A program made the translations under genes and the position numbers. Below the pieces are notes generated by a model. It saw only the letters and a program-made list of their open reading frames with translations, searched no databases and was not told the origin of the DNA. Below are positions 10,668 to 21,028 of a DNA stretch of 64,000 nt, piece by piece (positions within the stretch are counted from its first letter, which is position 1; each line of letters starts with the position of its first letter). The stretch is from assembly GCA_012656075.1 (NCBI GenBank), contig JAAKBF010000401.1:1-64000 (forward strand), given 5' to 3'. Source of the DNA: Phytophthora hibernalis. Taxonomy: Eukaryota; Oomycota; Peronosporomycetes; Peronosporales; Peronosporaceae.

Positions 10668-10689
10668 TTGAAGTTGTGCGTGTTGTTAT

Positions 10690-11873
10690 GCGACGGTCAG
10701 ACATTGGCTTTTGTTTGCCGTTTGTGTTGGTAATGCTCAAGCATTCACATTTGTAGTTTTCGTGAAGCTTTTGAGTCTATATCGGATGATTGTGATGCTG
10801 TGATGAAGTGGGTGGAGAAGTCCACTACCTTGAAACCTAAGTCCAAGGGTGTAGTCAGGATGATCATGGTTGATACGAAACTGAAGGTGCCCATTTCTAC
10901 TGAAGCTGTTTATGTCGACGGAGCTACGAATATTCTTTCGCAAAGATTGTTGTTCCTGCATCACGGCTTTAAGGCACAGACAAGTGATGACCAAGAGACG
11001 AATAATCTTACTAATCCTGTGGTGAAAAAATTTCTTGGCAGTTTGATCTGGTGGATGGTTTGTACCAAGCCATGGTGGAGATCCCGCAGCCGGATCAGGT
11101 GTTAGCTGTGTGGCAGAACTCGGAAGAGGTTTTGGCAAGGTCGTCGTCGTTGGCTTTTAAGCTGTGGCATATGTGTTTGGCTCACGATTATTGGTTGACC
11201 ATCAAGGAGAGGAAGTTCAAGCAGCTTGTAAATGGCCTCTGCTTGACAGAACGAGAGATGGCGTTGAAGGAGCAGTGCTATAACTGTGATAGAGCAAACA
11301 TGAAGTGCATGTCTTTCATGAATACATTGCCGCGGCGACCGACTGTGCCCTTCGAAAAGATATATATGGATCTTGGGTTAATACAAGTGCCGCCATACGG
11401 CCTATTTGCATTTTCTTGATGAAGGAACAAGATACCAGTGGATTTATCGTCAGAGCACCAAATATGAAAACCGCAACGACTGTCTGAATTTCGAGACCAC
11501 GTGAAGGCCAAACACCACAAGGTGGTGGGAACCTTTCACTCGGACCAAGGCTCGGAATTTATGAATACTCCTGTGGCTCAGCAATTGGCTGGTGAGTCAT
11601 TGCAAATTTTCTAACATCCGCACACACCTGAAGAGGCCTGTCTAATAGAGAAGGCCCATGGAACATTGTTGGACAAAGTGCGAGCGTGCATGTACAGCAG
11701 GTATGCTATGGAGTGAAGCTGCTGCCTACGTTATTGAAACTATCAATCGGACGAGCACCCGAGGCAATAAGAATACTGCAACATCACATGAGCGGATGAC
11801 GAAGCCAGCCAAGCGTGCATCACCTGCGACCATTTGGATGCTTGGCTATGAAGTTTATGTACCGAAAAGATAA
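10690..11873 (+). pseudogene. Copia protease remnant and integrase
   Basis: Near 10735-10800 the frame reads CSSIHIC then FREAFESISDDC, the context that normally follows the protease DSG motif; the DSG itself is not readable and a stop lies before it. From 11051 the GAG-pre-integrase zinc region (LWHMCLAHDYW ... CYNCDRANMKC) leads into the integrase: FHSDQGSEFMNT near 11530 carries the second catalytic aspartate and EEACLIEKAHGTLLDKVRA near 11625 carries the glutamate. Several indels split it. Integrase would insert the cDNA; this copy cannot encode it. Confidence 0.65.
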
Positions 11874-12389
11874 ACTATCCATGAAAGGTTCGCCTGTGTT
11901 AATGGTCGGCTACGCAACCAAGACAAAAGGTTATCGCGTATTGGATCTCACGACTGGCATTATTAGTGACCATCCGAAGGAGAATGTCAAGTTTTATGAG
12001 AAAACAACACTTGCACGAGCGTACGTCGACAAACTGTTGAACATGATTTACCGCTTACGTCGGCAGCCTGATTTTGATACAACCCAATTGCATTTCGAGC
12101 CATTGCCTGTGGTGGAAATACCAGGCAGTACCAGATGAACGAGGTGAGTCGGAGCATTCAGTGGCGAGCTCCTCGCGTAGTGATGTGTTCGCACAAAGGG
12201 GAGATCTTGGTTTCAGCGATGATTCTGCGGACACAGAAGAGAACAGTGAAGGAAAACGGCCAAAGACTAAGAAGAAACGACACTTACCGGTGGAGGTGAA
12301 GAATCCGAGACGGTCACAAAGAGTACATAAACGGCCTGAGCGACTAAAATATTACGTCGCTAGTGTGTTCAGCTCGTCTACGTCGGCGA

Positions 12390-13693
12390 CATCAACAATG
12401 GGATTGCATGTGCCTCTGACGTGGGATAAGATGATGGATTCACCTCAATGTGCTCAGTGGCTTGAAGCGACGAGGGAGGAATTTCTTGCTCAACTAAGGA
12501 ATGAGACATGGGTTCTTGTTCCACGACAGAAGGAAGTGCATGTACTCAAGAACAAACAAGTGGATATGGGCACTGAAGGAGAACGAGCATCGATTGTTGC
12601 GGTTCAAAGCGCGCTTGGTAGTACTAGGATGCCTTCAAATTTGTGGATTGGACTTTGATGACACATTTGCTTCAGTTATTCGCTTTGAATTGTGTTGCTG
12701 TATGCCGGAATAAATGGGTTGGTTGCGCAGCAGTATGACTTCGTCACGGCGCTCTTGAACGCACCACCGTTTATATGGAGCAGCCACAAGGTCATGTAAA
12801 ACGCGGATATGAGGACTATGTGTGCCTGTTATTGAAGAATATCTACGGACTCCTAAGAATTGGAACAGCACTTTGCACCTTGCTCTTGTCGATTTGGGGT
12901 CAAGCGATGTGTTAAGGACCCGAGGCTCTACTGGATACGTGGAGGAGAACGAATGGTCCTTGTCCCTATCTATGCGGACGACATATTGATTATTGGGCGA
13001 GGAGATGATGTTGATTTCTTTGCTGAAAAGATGACTGATCGCTTCAAACTAAAAGAGCTTGGAAATGTGAACTACTTGCTGGGCTTGCAAGTCACGTATA
13101 AACCCGAGACACGGGTGGTGTTTCGGCAGACTAAGTATGTGCAAGACATCATGCAGAAGTATCGTATGGACTCTGCGTATCCGATGAAGATACCGATGTC
13201 TACTGACAAATTAGGACCGGCGTCAACGGACGAGCATAAACGTGATGAGTATTTGCCGTATCGAAGCCTGGTGGGATGTCTGCAATATTTAGTGAGCGGC
13301 TCACGCCCTGAGTTGGGAACAGCAGTTCGGATTCTAATCAAGTTTCTGGATTCGTTTAGTTCGGTTCATTGGCGTGCAGCTAAGCGAATTGTTCGCTATT
13401 TAATAGGCGGTCAGGAGATGGGACTGCAATATGATTTTGTACAAGCTCGAAAGTATGAAAAACTACAAATTGAGGTTTTCACTGATGCCAACTATGCTTC
13501 AGAAGGAGGAGATATGAAGTCCGTGAGTGGATTTGCTGTATACTGTAATGGACAACTTATTTCAGCGAAAAGCTGGAAACAGGAGATCGTTGCAGAGAGC
13601 ACGTGTGAGGCAGAGCTGATTGCGGCCAATACTGGTTTTATGGTACTGGGTTTTGAGCACTCGGTCGCCAGTCGGCAAGGTTGCCCTTGCTGA
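12390..13693 (+). pseudogene. Copia reverse transcriptase and RNase H
   Basis: RT begins near 12390 (SPQCAQWLEATREEFLAQLRNETW) and is broken around 12540-12860. The long frame 12860-13693 carries the catalytic YADDILI near 12974, then LKELGNVNYLLGLQV, and the RNase H blocks FTDANYASEGGDMKSVSGF near 13480 and AESTCEAELIAA near 13593. The protein stops at 13693, short of the normal C terminus, just before the Gypsy LTR. This is the best preserved part of the remnant. Confidence 0.75.
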
Positions 13694-13750
13694 AAGAAGG
13701 TGATCAGCGTGCTTTGATTTGGCGGATTACATTCCCCGCGCGGCAGTGAC

Positions 13751-14519
13751 TGTAGTGGTTTAGTGACCGAGGCCTCGGTCGGGTATAATAAACTCCCGGC
13801 CGAGAGTACGAACCCTCGTTTGTACCCATTTCAGTTTCGTACCCTCGGTCCTATAGAGCCGGGTACAGGATCACCTACCTGGATCGGTTCACTCTGGATA
13901 TTTGTATTTAGATATAGGACTAGCTATAGGATTGACTACAGAGGCTCTCAGAGCCATATATGAAAGAAAAATCAGCAGTCTTCCACCCAAGTCACCAAGG
14001 GTTAAGTCCGTCTTCGGTAAGTCTAGCTAGCTTATCTTAGAGTCTAGATATGTTTGGCTTGTGGGATGCCTATCGGCGAGCTCAAGGTACATTGAGCCGA
14101 GGGTTTGTTGCTGGCCAGTCCCAGATAATAGAGTGGCTGAGTGTTGGGAGCGACAAGAAGCGTCACTCGCCATGTATTATAGTGGAACCGAGTGTTCCAT
14201 ACATGTTTTACTACCCGCCGAGGTTTTACCTTGGCAAACCCGTATTAGGCTTGACAGCCGGTACCCTTCCTTCTGAGAGACTGCGGGGTTCGCGTGAAAG
14301 CGCAATATTGTATCCTAGCCCTCGCTCGTGGCTAGTGGTGCACGTTATTGGGGTGACCTAATACAACCTAGGTGTACAGAGGGTTTACGTCCAGCCCGGC
14401 GTAAGGGATCGTTCCTGGTCTTCAGGTTTGATCCAACGCACGTTGACATGACAAGGGAAGCGAGTGTTGTTGGTGGGACTCATACCATTCGGTAGTGAGA
14501 ATTTCTGCGTGATCCTACA
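13751..14519 (+). repeat. Gypsy LTR with TGTAG...CTACA ends
   Basis: The segment begins TGTAGTGG and ends CCTACA, giving five-base inverted termini of the retroviral TG...CA type. A palindromic CCGAGGCCTCGG lies near its start and a TATAATAAA box-like word at about 13783. The end is set by the primer site that follows. Confidence 0.65.
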
Positions 14520-14526
14520 CGACAAC

Positions 14527-14544
14527 TGGTGCCGCGACCCGGGA
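14527..14544 (+). promoter_or_regulatory. Primer-binding site of the Gypsy element
   Basis: TGGTGCCGCGACCCGGGA starts with TGG, as expected for pairing with a tRNA 3' CCA end, and lies seven bases after the LTR. I cannot tell which tRNA it matches. Confidence 0.6.
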
Positions 14545-14634
14545 TTGGGAGTAACTTTCTGTGTGTATTGTATGTATATAGTTTCTTACCCTAACGCGCA
14601 TTCGAGAAAAGACAAGAGAAGAAGAAAAGAGAAG

Positions 14635-15165
14635 ATGGAGAGAGGAGCGAAGTCAGCGGTACCAGAAACGCCGATGAAGTCGAGCGGAGGGCGTACCGAG
14701 GGTTCGGTGCGGTCCAGTTCAACACTTGCGATCCCAAGTACTATGGAGTCGATCAACGAGCGTTCGGACAGCTTCGATGAGCGGATGGACTACTCTGAAG
14801 CAAAAGAAGATGATGAAGATGAATACCTGGAAGAAGCGACAGCGATGTACGAGGTTTCGGAAGCCGCCACCGTCTCAGCAGGACGGAGCGGAGGGGTGAG
14901 GTCGCTCGCGCGAAACCTCACCGAGGAGTCGGACGAAGTGGATGGTCCTGAATCAGCTCACGAAGACAACGAAGATGGACTCGGCGATCTCGGATCGCTG
15001 ACGATGATCGAGGACGCGAGTTCTCGGTCGACCGGCAGTCGGCCTCCGGTTAATGGGGACACTCCGACTGCCAACAAAGTTTTGGGAAGGTGCATGGAGG
15101 TGATGATGACGAAGAGCAACTCGATGCGGGCCTTTGCGCAAAAATCGATTCGACAAGCTGTGTGA
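14635..15165 (+). CDS. Gypsy gag N-terminal fragment
   Basis: From the ATG at 14635 the frame encodes 176 residues: a basic start (MERGAKSAVPETP), then a long acidic, serine-rich stretch (EAKEDDEDEYLEEATAMYE ... ESAHEDNEDGLGDLG) and a basic end. Acidic, low-complexity N termini of this type occur in Gag proteins of large oomycete Gypsy elements. The gag position directly after LTR and primer site supports the call. After the stop, a shifted frame continues in gag-like style (VAEDIVQLFRAMDEY) to about 15285 and then ends. No zinc knuckle is present. Confidence 0.5.
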   Translation: MERGAKSAVPETPMKSSGGRTEGSVRSSSTLAIPSTMESINERSDSFDERMDYSEAKEDDEDEYLEEATAMYEVSEAATVSAGRSGGVRSLARNLTEESDEVDGPESAHEDNEDGLGDLGSLTMIEDASSRSTGSRPPVNGDTPTANKVLGRCMEVMMTKSNSMRAFAQKSIRQAV

Positions 15166-15290
15166 ATGGAACTCGGGGCAGAATTGGTCGTCCCAGTGGA
15201 ATCGTGGAGCATCCGGCAGGTGGCCGAGGACATAGTGCAACTGTTCCGCGCTATGGATGAATATCATCACTTATCCGACCTTACTTAGAT

Positions 15291-15719
15291 CTTGTAAAGT
15301 GTATGGTGGCACTTTAATGGCCAATCACTAAGTCTTAAATATAAATAGCCAATCAAAAACACACTATCATGTAATATCGACCAATGGTTGCGCATAGGGT
15401 TAGATAGGTCCTCCATCCCAGCCATTCCGACGTATCGGGTCGGAGGGAGCAAAAATATGTGTATCCCAATACAAATGCCTAGTGCAGAGCGTATCACATG
15501 CATATTTTCAATTTATCCGACCTTATCGGACTTGTGCAAACATTGCAATACAATGAATAGACTTGAACGAGCTCCTCACCCGGCACACTTTGCGGGCCGG
15601 GGACTTCTGTCGCAACATGCAGTGCTTGCAGTAACTTACACCATGCATTGAGCGTAGGACAATACAGGGCAACGAATATGTAGAGAGCAAAATGTACTGC
15701 ATTTGATAATATAACTCCA
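15291..15719. other. AT-rich spacer, no gene seen
   Basis: No supported gene. The word TTATCCGACCTTA occurs twice (15269-15281 and 15518-15530) and a partly inverted relative lies near 16885-16915. The similarity is too short to define a transposon. Confidence 0.5.
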
Positions 15720-16110
15720 TTAACTAACAATAATCACCGTACAGCCGGGTGGCGCGTTCATGACGTACTGCAGCACGGCGCTCTGATCGATGTACACCAG
15801 CAGGATGTCCTCAGGCTGCGATGACGCGTCCTCCACCGCGCTGTTGTCCACGCCGTCCTCCTCGCCGCCCGTCGGGCCCAGATCCAGCTCGCCCGTCTTG
15901 GCCGCGAGCAAGAAGCACGTCTTGCTCATGGCCACGATCTCTTCCATCGGCTTCTCCGACAGGTAAAGCGTGCAGTGGTACGCGTGTAGGGACGCCGTAG
16001 TGGTTGACCATGGCGAGCACGTGGTACGCGGCGGCGATGGTGCCCAGCACCGAGATGTTCCTTGCAGGCGTACAAGGCGGCGCCGTCGAAGACGCAGACT
16101 GACCTTGCTC
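15720..16110 (-). pseudogene. C-terminal part of an unrecognised gene
   Basis: On the minus strand the last 110 residues are coding-like: GTIAAAYHVLAMVNHYG in one frame, then, after a shift near 15985, YHCTLYLSEKPMEEIVAMSK ... SSQPEDILLVYIDQSAVLQYV and a stop at 15720. Alternating hydrophobic and polar residues suggest a folded domain. I do not recognise it. Upstream, the frame runs into a degenerate minisatellite, so no proper N terminus is seen. It may be a relic of a host gene. Confidence 0.4.
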
Positions 16111-16169
16111 ACGGCGGCACCACGCCCTCGAAGGTCACCCCGCCGCTTTTTTCTTCTCACCTTGCTTCG

Positions 16170-16790
16170 GTTGTCCTGCGCGCACAGCTTCCCGTTGGAG
16201 TCCTGCAATCCTGCCTTCCCGCCGTAGTCCTGCACGGCCACTGCACTACCGTAGTCAGCGGGCGCCACACCGCTATAGTGCTCCGGGATCATCACGCCAC
16301 CGTAGACCGACGCTGTAGCCCAACCGCGACCTCCACGTGGCCACCGCCCACGCCAGCCGCCTTGCCACCGAAGTCCTTCGCGACCACCAAACTGCCGTAG
16401 TCCTCTGCGGGCGACCGGCCACTGTCGTTCCCCCACCTCCATCTCACCGCCGTTGTCCTCTGCGGTCACCATGCCATAGAGTCGCCCCCGCCCGTCGCCT
16501 CGGCGCTCGCCACTCCGCCGAAGGCCTCCACGGCGGCTACGCCGCTGTCTTCAACCTCATCCGCCATGCCGCCGTCGTTCTACTCGGGCGCCACACGGCC
16601 GTAGTCCCCGCGACCACCATGTTGCTGTAGTCCCCGTGGTCGTTTTGTCGCTGTCGTACTGGTGCCGCCGCAGCCTGACGCCGTTGCCCGACCGCGACCA
16701 CCACGACCACCACATGGCCGTCGTCAATCCTCGGTGGCCGCCATACCTCTGTTCTCCTCTGCGACCGCCATGTCTCCGTCTTCCGCAGCC
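16170..16790 (-). repeat. Degenerate minisatellite around a GCCGTAGTCC word
   Basis: Variants of CCGTAGTCC and CACGGCCAC recur about every 25-35 bases (for example 16219, 16250, 16291, 16395, 16597 and 16628). On the minus strand they would encode repeats of the type DYGG/DYGS. The units are too diverged to give a clean period. The array joins the relic gene at 15.7-16.1 kb. Confidence 0.45.
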
Positions 16791-17152
16791 ATCCTTTACA
16801 ATTTGTGTGTGAACTTACAGTCAGTTAAAATGTTTTGGCCAATCATATTATGTTACGTACCAACATTAAGGTACAGGTCCGATAGGTCCTCTGGTCGGAT
16901 ATTTTATGGTATGGTATCCTTTTTAACTAAACCCGACGGACGAACCAGGCCCTATATTTAAATAAAAGGCATAACTTTATCCATATATTATCTGGATACT
17001 ATCTGTTCCACGAACTTACAAAAATCCCAAAAGTAATCCAGGTACTATCTGGATACTATCTGTGCAGCTACAAAATCCCCTTACAAATCCCAAGTGTCAA
17101 CCTACACTCTTCCTACATCCGCCTCTCATCCACACACTCGCTGTCTAAACCG

Positions 17153-17518
17153 ATGGCGTCCCCGATGCGGTTCCTCGAGTGCTTCACGCGTGCAGCCAAG
17201 CGCCAGCACGTGTCTGGCCGTGCGCAACGCGGTCTCTTCGCGGGTCGCGACAAGGCGTTCGGCAACAATGTGTCCTTCTCCAAACGTCGCACGCGCCGCG
17301 CCTGGAAGGTGAACCACCAGTGGAAGGCACTGTACTCGGAGGCGCTGGACGAGAAGGTGGGACTGAACGTGACGACGCACACGCTGCGCTGCGTGGACAA
17401 GCGCGGGGGCCTGGACAACTACCTGCTGAGCATCAAGGACGAGCGCGAACTGGGCGTCAAGGGGCTCGTGACGCGCGACCGCGTGCGTGAGGCGCTGGCG
17501 GCCATGGAGACGCAGTAG
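17153..17518 (+). CDS. MRPL28: Mitochondrial ribosomal protein bL28m
   Basis: A complete 121-residue protein without introns. It belongs to the bacterial L28 family of the large ribosomal subunit and should act in the mitochondrial ribosome. Family features are visible: RAQRGLFAGRDKAFGNNVSF near residues 22-41 with the characteristic GNN, then KRRTRRAWKVN, VTTHTLRCVDKRGGLDNYLL near 79-98. The basic, arginine-rich N terminus fits a mitochondrial targeting peptide. The start at 17153 is the first in-frame ATG and gives the expected size. It is the only intact housekeeping gene of the island and lies tail to tail with the mucin-like gene, 97 bases apart. Confidence 0.9.
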   Translation: MASPMRFLECFTRAAKRQHVSGRAQRGLFAGRDKAFGNNVSFSKRRTRRAWKVNHQWKALYSEALDEKVGLNVTTHTLRCVDKRGGLDNYLLSIKDERELGVKGLVTRDRVREALAAMETQ

Positions 17519-17615
17519 AGATGGAAAATCCGAGGGTACACACAGGAAAGAGAGAACACATTCTTTTTACCAATTGTTGAGTCTTTAGGTTACAGGGTAC
17601 AAGGCACTGGCAAGT

Positions 17616-19860
17616 CTAGATTTCGCCCTCGCTGAGCTCCGACTCCTTCGAGTTACGGAGCACAACTGAGTTCGAGTCGCGGTTGAACATACTGTCGGTT
17701 GTGCTGCTGGAAGACCCCGTGACGAAACTGTCATTTGTGTTGTAGCTGTCAGCGGTGGAGAAACTGTCGGCGTCGTGGTCGTCGATGCTGAGCTCCGTGC
17801 CGAAGCGCTCGTTGACGCTGAGACTGGACGTGTAGCTCTCGTCGACGCTGAACTCGCTCACGCCGCTGAGTCGGTCGCTGTCTGGGTAGCTGTCCTTACT
17901 ATTGGGCTCCGACTTCTCCGACGTGGTGGCCGGGATGGCCGACACGTCGATCAACTGCGTGCTGATGCGGTAAATGTCGTCCTCCGAGGACGCCACGGAC
18001 GTGTTGAAGACGGAGAAGTCGCTGCTTGAACGGTCCGAGCGGTTCGTGTCCCGACCAGTTCCGATCGATGTCGCTGACGACGCGCGCTTGGACGAGCGGC
18101 CTTGGGACGCGACGGTCTGCAGCCGCGGGAGCATCGACATCTCGCTGGACAGACCTGACGGCGCAAAGGAGCGTTGGCTGGACGAAGCTGACGGTGCAAT
18201 GCTGCCCAGTGAAATCGAGCTCGTGTCCGAGTACATGGAATGCGAGTTGTAAGCGCTCGAAGAAGTCCCGGACACCATCGAAGGTGCCTGGTTCCTGCCC
18301 GTGAACGAGTCGTATCCGTCGCCGTTGTAACTCTCGGTGGGCGTATCGATGCTGCCACTCGAGCCTGCAGCACTCCCTGGTCGAATCCTCCTGTTGAACG
18401 CTTGAGCTGCTGAGCCTGCGATCAGATCCGCCGCCGTCTTGGTGCGAGGTCTCTCCTGTTGGTTGTTGGACGGGATGGTGACTGCGATCTGTCCCGCGGG
18501 GTGAGCGGATCAGTGACGAAAACGTTCGATGAGATTCCAGTTTCCGTGGCACAGTCACGCGGTTCCGTCGGAAGAACGAGTCCAGAGCTCGCCGCTGTGA
18601 ACTGCCGCGGGTTTGCTTGTTAGCTGCTGCAGTTCGCACGTGACGCATGTGCACCAAGAAAACGGAGGCCACCACCGCACACACGGCGCCGGCAATGACA
18701 ATCGCGAGCTTCCAGCCGCCGAATGAGGTCGCCTTGCCGGAGGAAGCTGAAGCGTTGGTCGGGTCTGATCTGCTGTCGGTGTTGTCGGTGTCGGTGCCGG
18801 TGTCGGTATCGGTGTCGGCGTTGTTGTCGCTGTCATCCGAGCTGATCGGAGTCAGCGTGAGTCCGCCGGATGTCCCCACACTTTTGCTGGTCGATGTGTC
18901 ACCGCCGCTATCCGTTGATGACTGGGTCGTTCCCGAAGCCGTGCTCGAAGCAATGCTTGAGTCCGTACTGCTTGAGGCCGTGCTCGAGGCCGTGCTTGAG
19001 ACTGTGCTTGATGTCGGCGCTGACTCCGACGATCCTGCTGTCGAGTCCGACGCACTCGAAGAGGACGAAGCAACTATCTGCGGGGTCACTGGTGCTGAGA
19101 GGTCGTCTCTGCAGGAACGGTTGCTGGAACCTGGGTCGTAGATGGTGCTGTGGTGACGGCAGGAGCTGCTGTAGGAATTTGTGTGGTAGCTTCTGGTACC
19201 GGTGTCAGAGCCTCAGTAGCAGGCGTCGGAGCCGCTGTCGGTGCCTCGGTGGCCACTGGGTCTGCGGATTGTGCTTCTGTTACCGCTGGCGCCGGTGGGG
19301 AGCCTCGGTAGCCACCGGAACTGGTGTCGGAACCTCAGTAGCCACTGAAGCTGCTGTCGGAGCATCGGTAGTAACTGGAGCAGGTGTCGGTGCTTCGGTA
19401 GCCACTGGAGCTGCGGTTGGTGCTTCTGTTACCGCTGGTGCCGGTGTCGGAGCCGCTGTCGGCGCCTCTGGCGCGGATGTGGCTGGCGTTGCCGGAGCCG
19501 CCGCATTCGTAATGGTAGGAGGCGCTGTCGTCGCTATGGCCGACGCTGCCGCATCTGGCGTAGCTGGAATAGTTGTGCCTGGTGTGTCCGTCACCGCAGC
19601 GGACTTTCCGGGTTTGCCGCCGCATCCGGCGTAGCTGGGACTGTCGTGACCGGTGCATCCGTCACCGCCGCTGAAGACACCGCACTTGTCTCTCCTGCAG
19701 GCACCACCGTCGCCGTGTCTGCCGCCCTCGAATCGGCCGGCATGACCGTCGACGCGCTGTCTTCTGTCTGCCCTGTCACAGCCGTCATCTGCATCGCCAC
19801 TGCCAGCAACGCGAGCACAACGCAGGACGTCTGAAGGAGATTCCGTCGTGTCCGCTTCAT
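17616..19860 (-). CDS. Mucin-like single-pass membrane protein, frame-broken
   Basis: Starting at the ATG at 19860, the product opens with a signal peptide (MKRTRRNLLQTSCVVLALLAVAMQM). A long threonine-, proline- and alanine-rich region follows with repeats such as TEAPTAAPVATEAPTPAP, then a serine/threonine stretch, a transmembrane helix (WKLAIVIAGAVCAVVASVFLV, near 18715-18655) and a serine-rich tail ending ELSEGEI at 17616. This layout fits an O-glycosylated cell-surface protein with a cytosolic tail of about 340 residues. Four single-base shifts (near 19600, 19300, 19100 and 18500) interrupt it; three look like missing bases and one like an extra C in a C-run. Their nature suggests assembly indels, but a decaying gene is possible. 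Confidence 0.6.
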
Positions 19861-21028
19861 AATACCTGTGTGCCTAAGTGATGGGGATAACTGCCTGCAC
19901 AGTTGGGTTCTCCTGACCGGGACAAGCACACCAGCGCCAGCCAGGTGCGCGAGATATCCGCCGGTGTGGGGATTCAAACAATGTCGGTTCGGGAGACGTC
20001 ACGTGACAATGTCCAGTTCCGCCGAGTGCAAGTCACGCTTGGCACTGTGGCTCGAGCAAAGGAGACTGCCGCTCTTTCCTGCTCCGCCTTGCAAACGGGA
20101 AGCCGGCTGGTGGCTGGAAACATGACGGGACTCTGCTCTATGCACGCATACAGTTCAATAATATAGCTCGCCCTGACACCAAGTCGCACATGGTTCTCGG
20201 GACCAGCTGGGCGAGAGCGAGTGTGTTGTTGTCGGTCCTCGGTCTCCGACGTTTTCGCGTCTCTGTAAGCCGCGTTCTGGTCCAACTCTGGGTGATCGTG
20301 CTCACATGTCAACGGGTCAGTGCGAACGAAGCGCGAGGTATCTAGGTATTCAAGCCATCAATTTCGCTCGAGCTCGTTGATGGAAATGCTGCTCGGTTCT
20401 CGGCTGGTTGTCGTCGACCCGAAGGATAGGATAGGTCGTGCGTGCGTGCAAGGGGCAACTCGACCGACAAAGCGAAAGCGTTCCGACATGGCGGGTCGAC
20501 AGATTTCACCGAAAATGGGTCATGGCGAGCGATCAGATCCAAGATCAAGAGAGAGGCATCTTGTCATTGTCGGAGGTATGGGTCAGTCCCCATCGCAAAA
20601 AGTAAAGCATGATTCTTGAACCGTACGGAGGTATAAGACACTCGTGTGAATCACATTCGCACAGTGGTGAGTGGTGACAAGTTGTCACAAGTTGTGATAC
20701 AATACCTGTAGCGAGCTGTAGATGCATTACGTGGATGCCTGTAATGCTGGAAGCTCACCAACAATTGCTGAACATTTTGTGTCTGTGGCGGTGCGAGTTG
20801 ACCCGTGGGTCTCAAGTTGACGTTGCTCACTCGTTTCCGACATTCCGACATAGAATCTTTATGGGAATACTACTTTCAGTGCAGTTTGCAACGGGTTCAA
20901 AGTTGATTGAGAGCTACTACCAATGCTCGAAAGCGCCTTGTTGGTTTTTAAAACTGTCCTTGTGGAAGTAACTTACACAGAGGGAGTTCATAGATCATTG
21001 TGCGTACGGGTGACTGCAAGTTGCTACG
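19861..21028. other. Intergenic region, no gene seen
   Basis: Lies upstream of the mucin-like gene and downstream of AP-2 alpha. The open frames here are short and of mixed composition. It should contain the promoter of the mucin-like gene, but I cannot point to a specific element. Confidence 0.6.

Larger units (their letters stand above)
9786..13700 (+). mobile_element. Ty1/Copia-type retrotransposon remnant, no LTRs
   Basis: Gag, protease remnant, integrase, reverse transcriptase and RNase H follow in Copia order, with many stops and shifts. The LINE tail abuts the left side and a Gypsy LTR begins at 13751 on the right, so both LTRs are missing. It is clearly older than the Copia element at 28.06-32.93 kb and shares little sequence with it. 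Confidence 0.8.
13751..15290 (+). mobile_element. Truncated Gypsy-type retrotransposon: LTR, primer site, gag start
   Basis: A 769-bp LTR is followed seven bases later by a primer-binding site and then a short gag. No pol and no second LTR are present within the following kilobases, so the element is truncated after gag near 15290. It appears to have landed in or next to the end of the older Copia remnant. Confidence 0.65.

Noticed and set aside
13694..14519. Interpretation of the LTR as the 3' LTR of the Copia remnant
   Set aside because: A primer site and gag follow it, and the ends (TGTAG...CTACA) and length fit a Gypsy LTR, so it is a 5' LTR of another element.
15265..16925. Possible transposon bounded by TTATCCGACC/GGTCGGATA words
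   Set aside because: Inverted similarity covers only about 25 interrupted bases and no target duplication was found.
18647..19634. Long plus-strand frames rich in S, V and D or in G and A
   Set aside because: Antisense shadows of the mucin-like repeat gene, whose signal peptide and membrane helix are on the minus strand.
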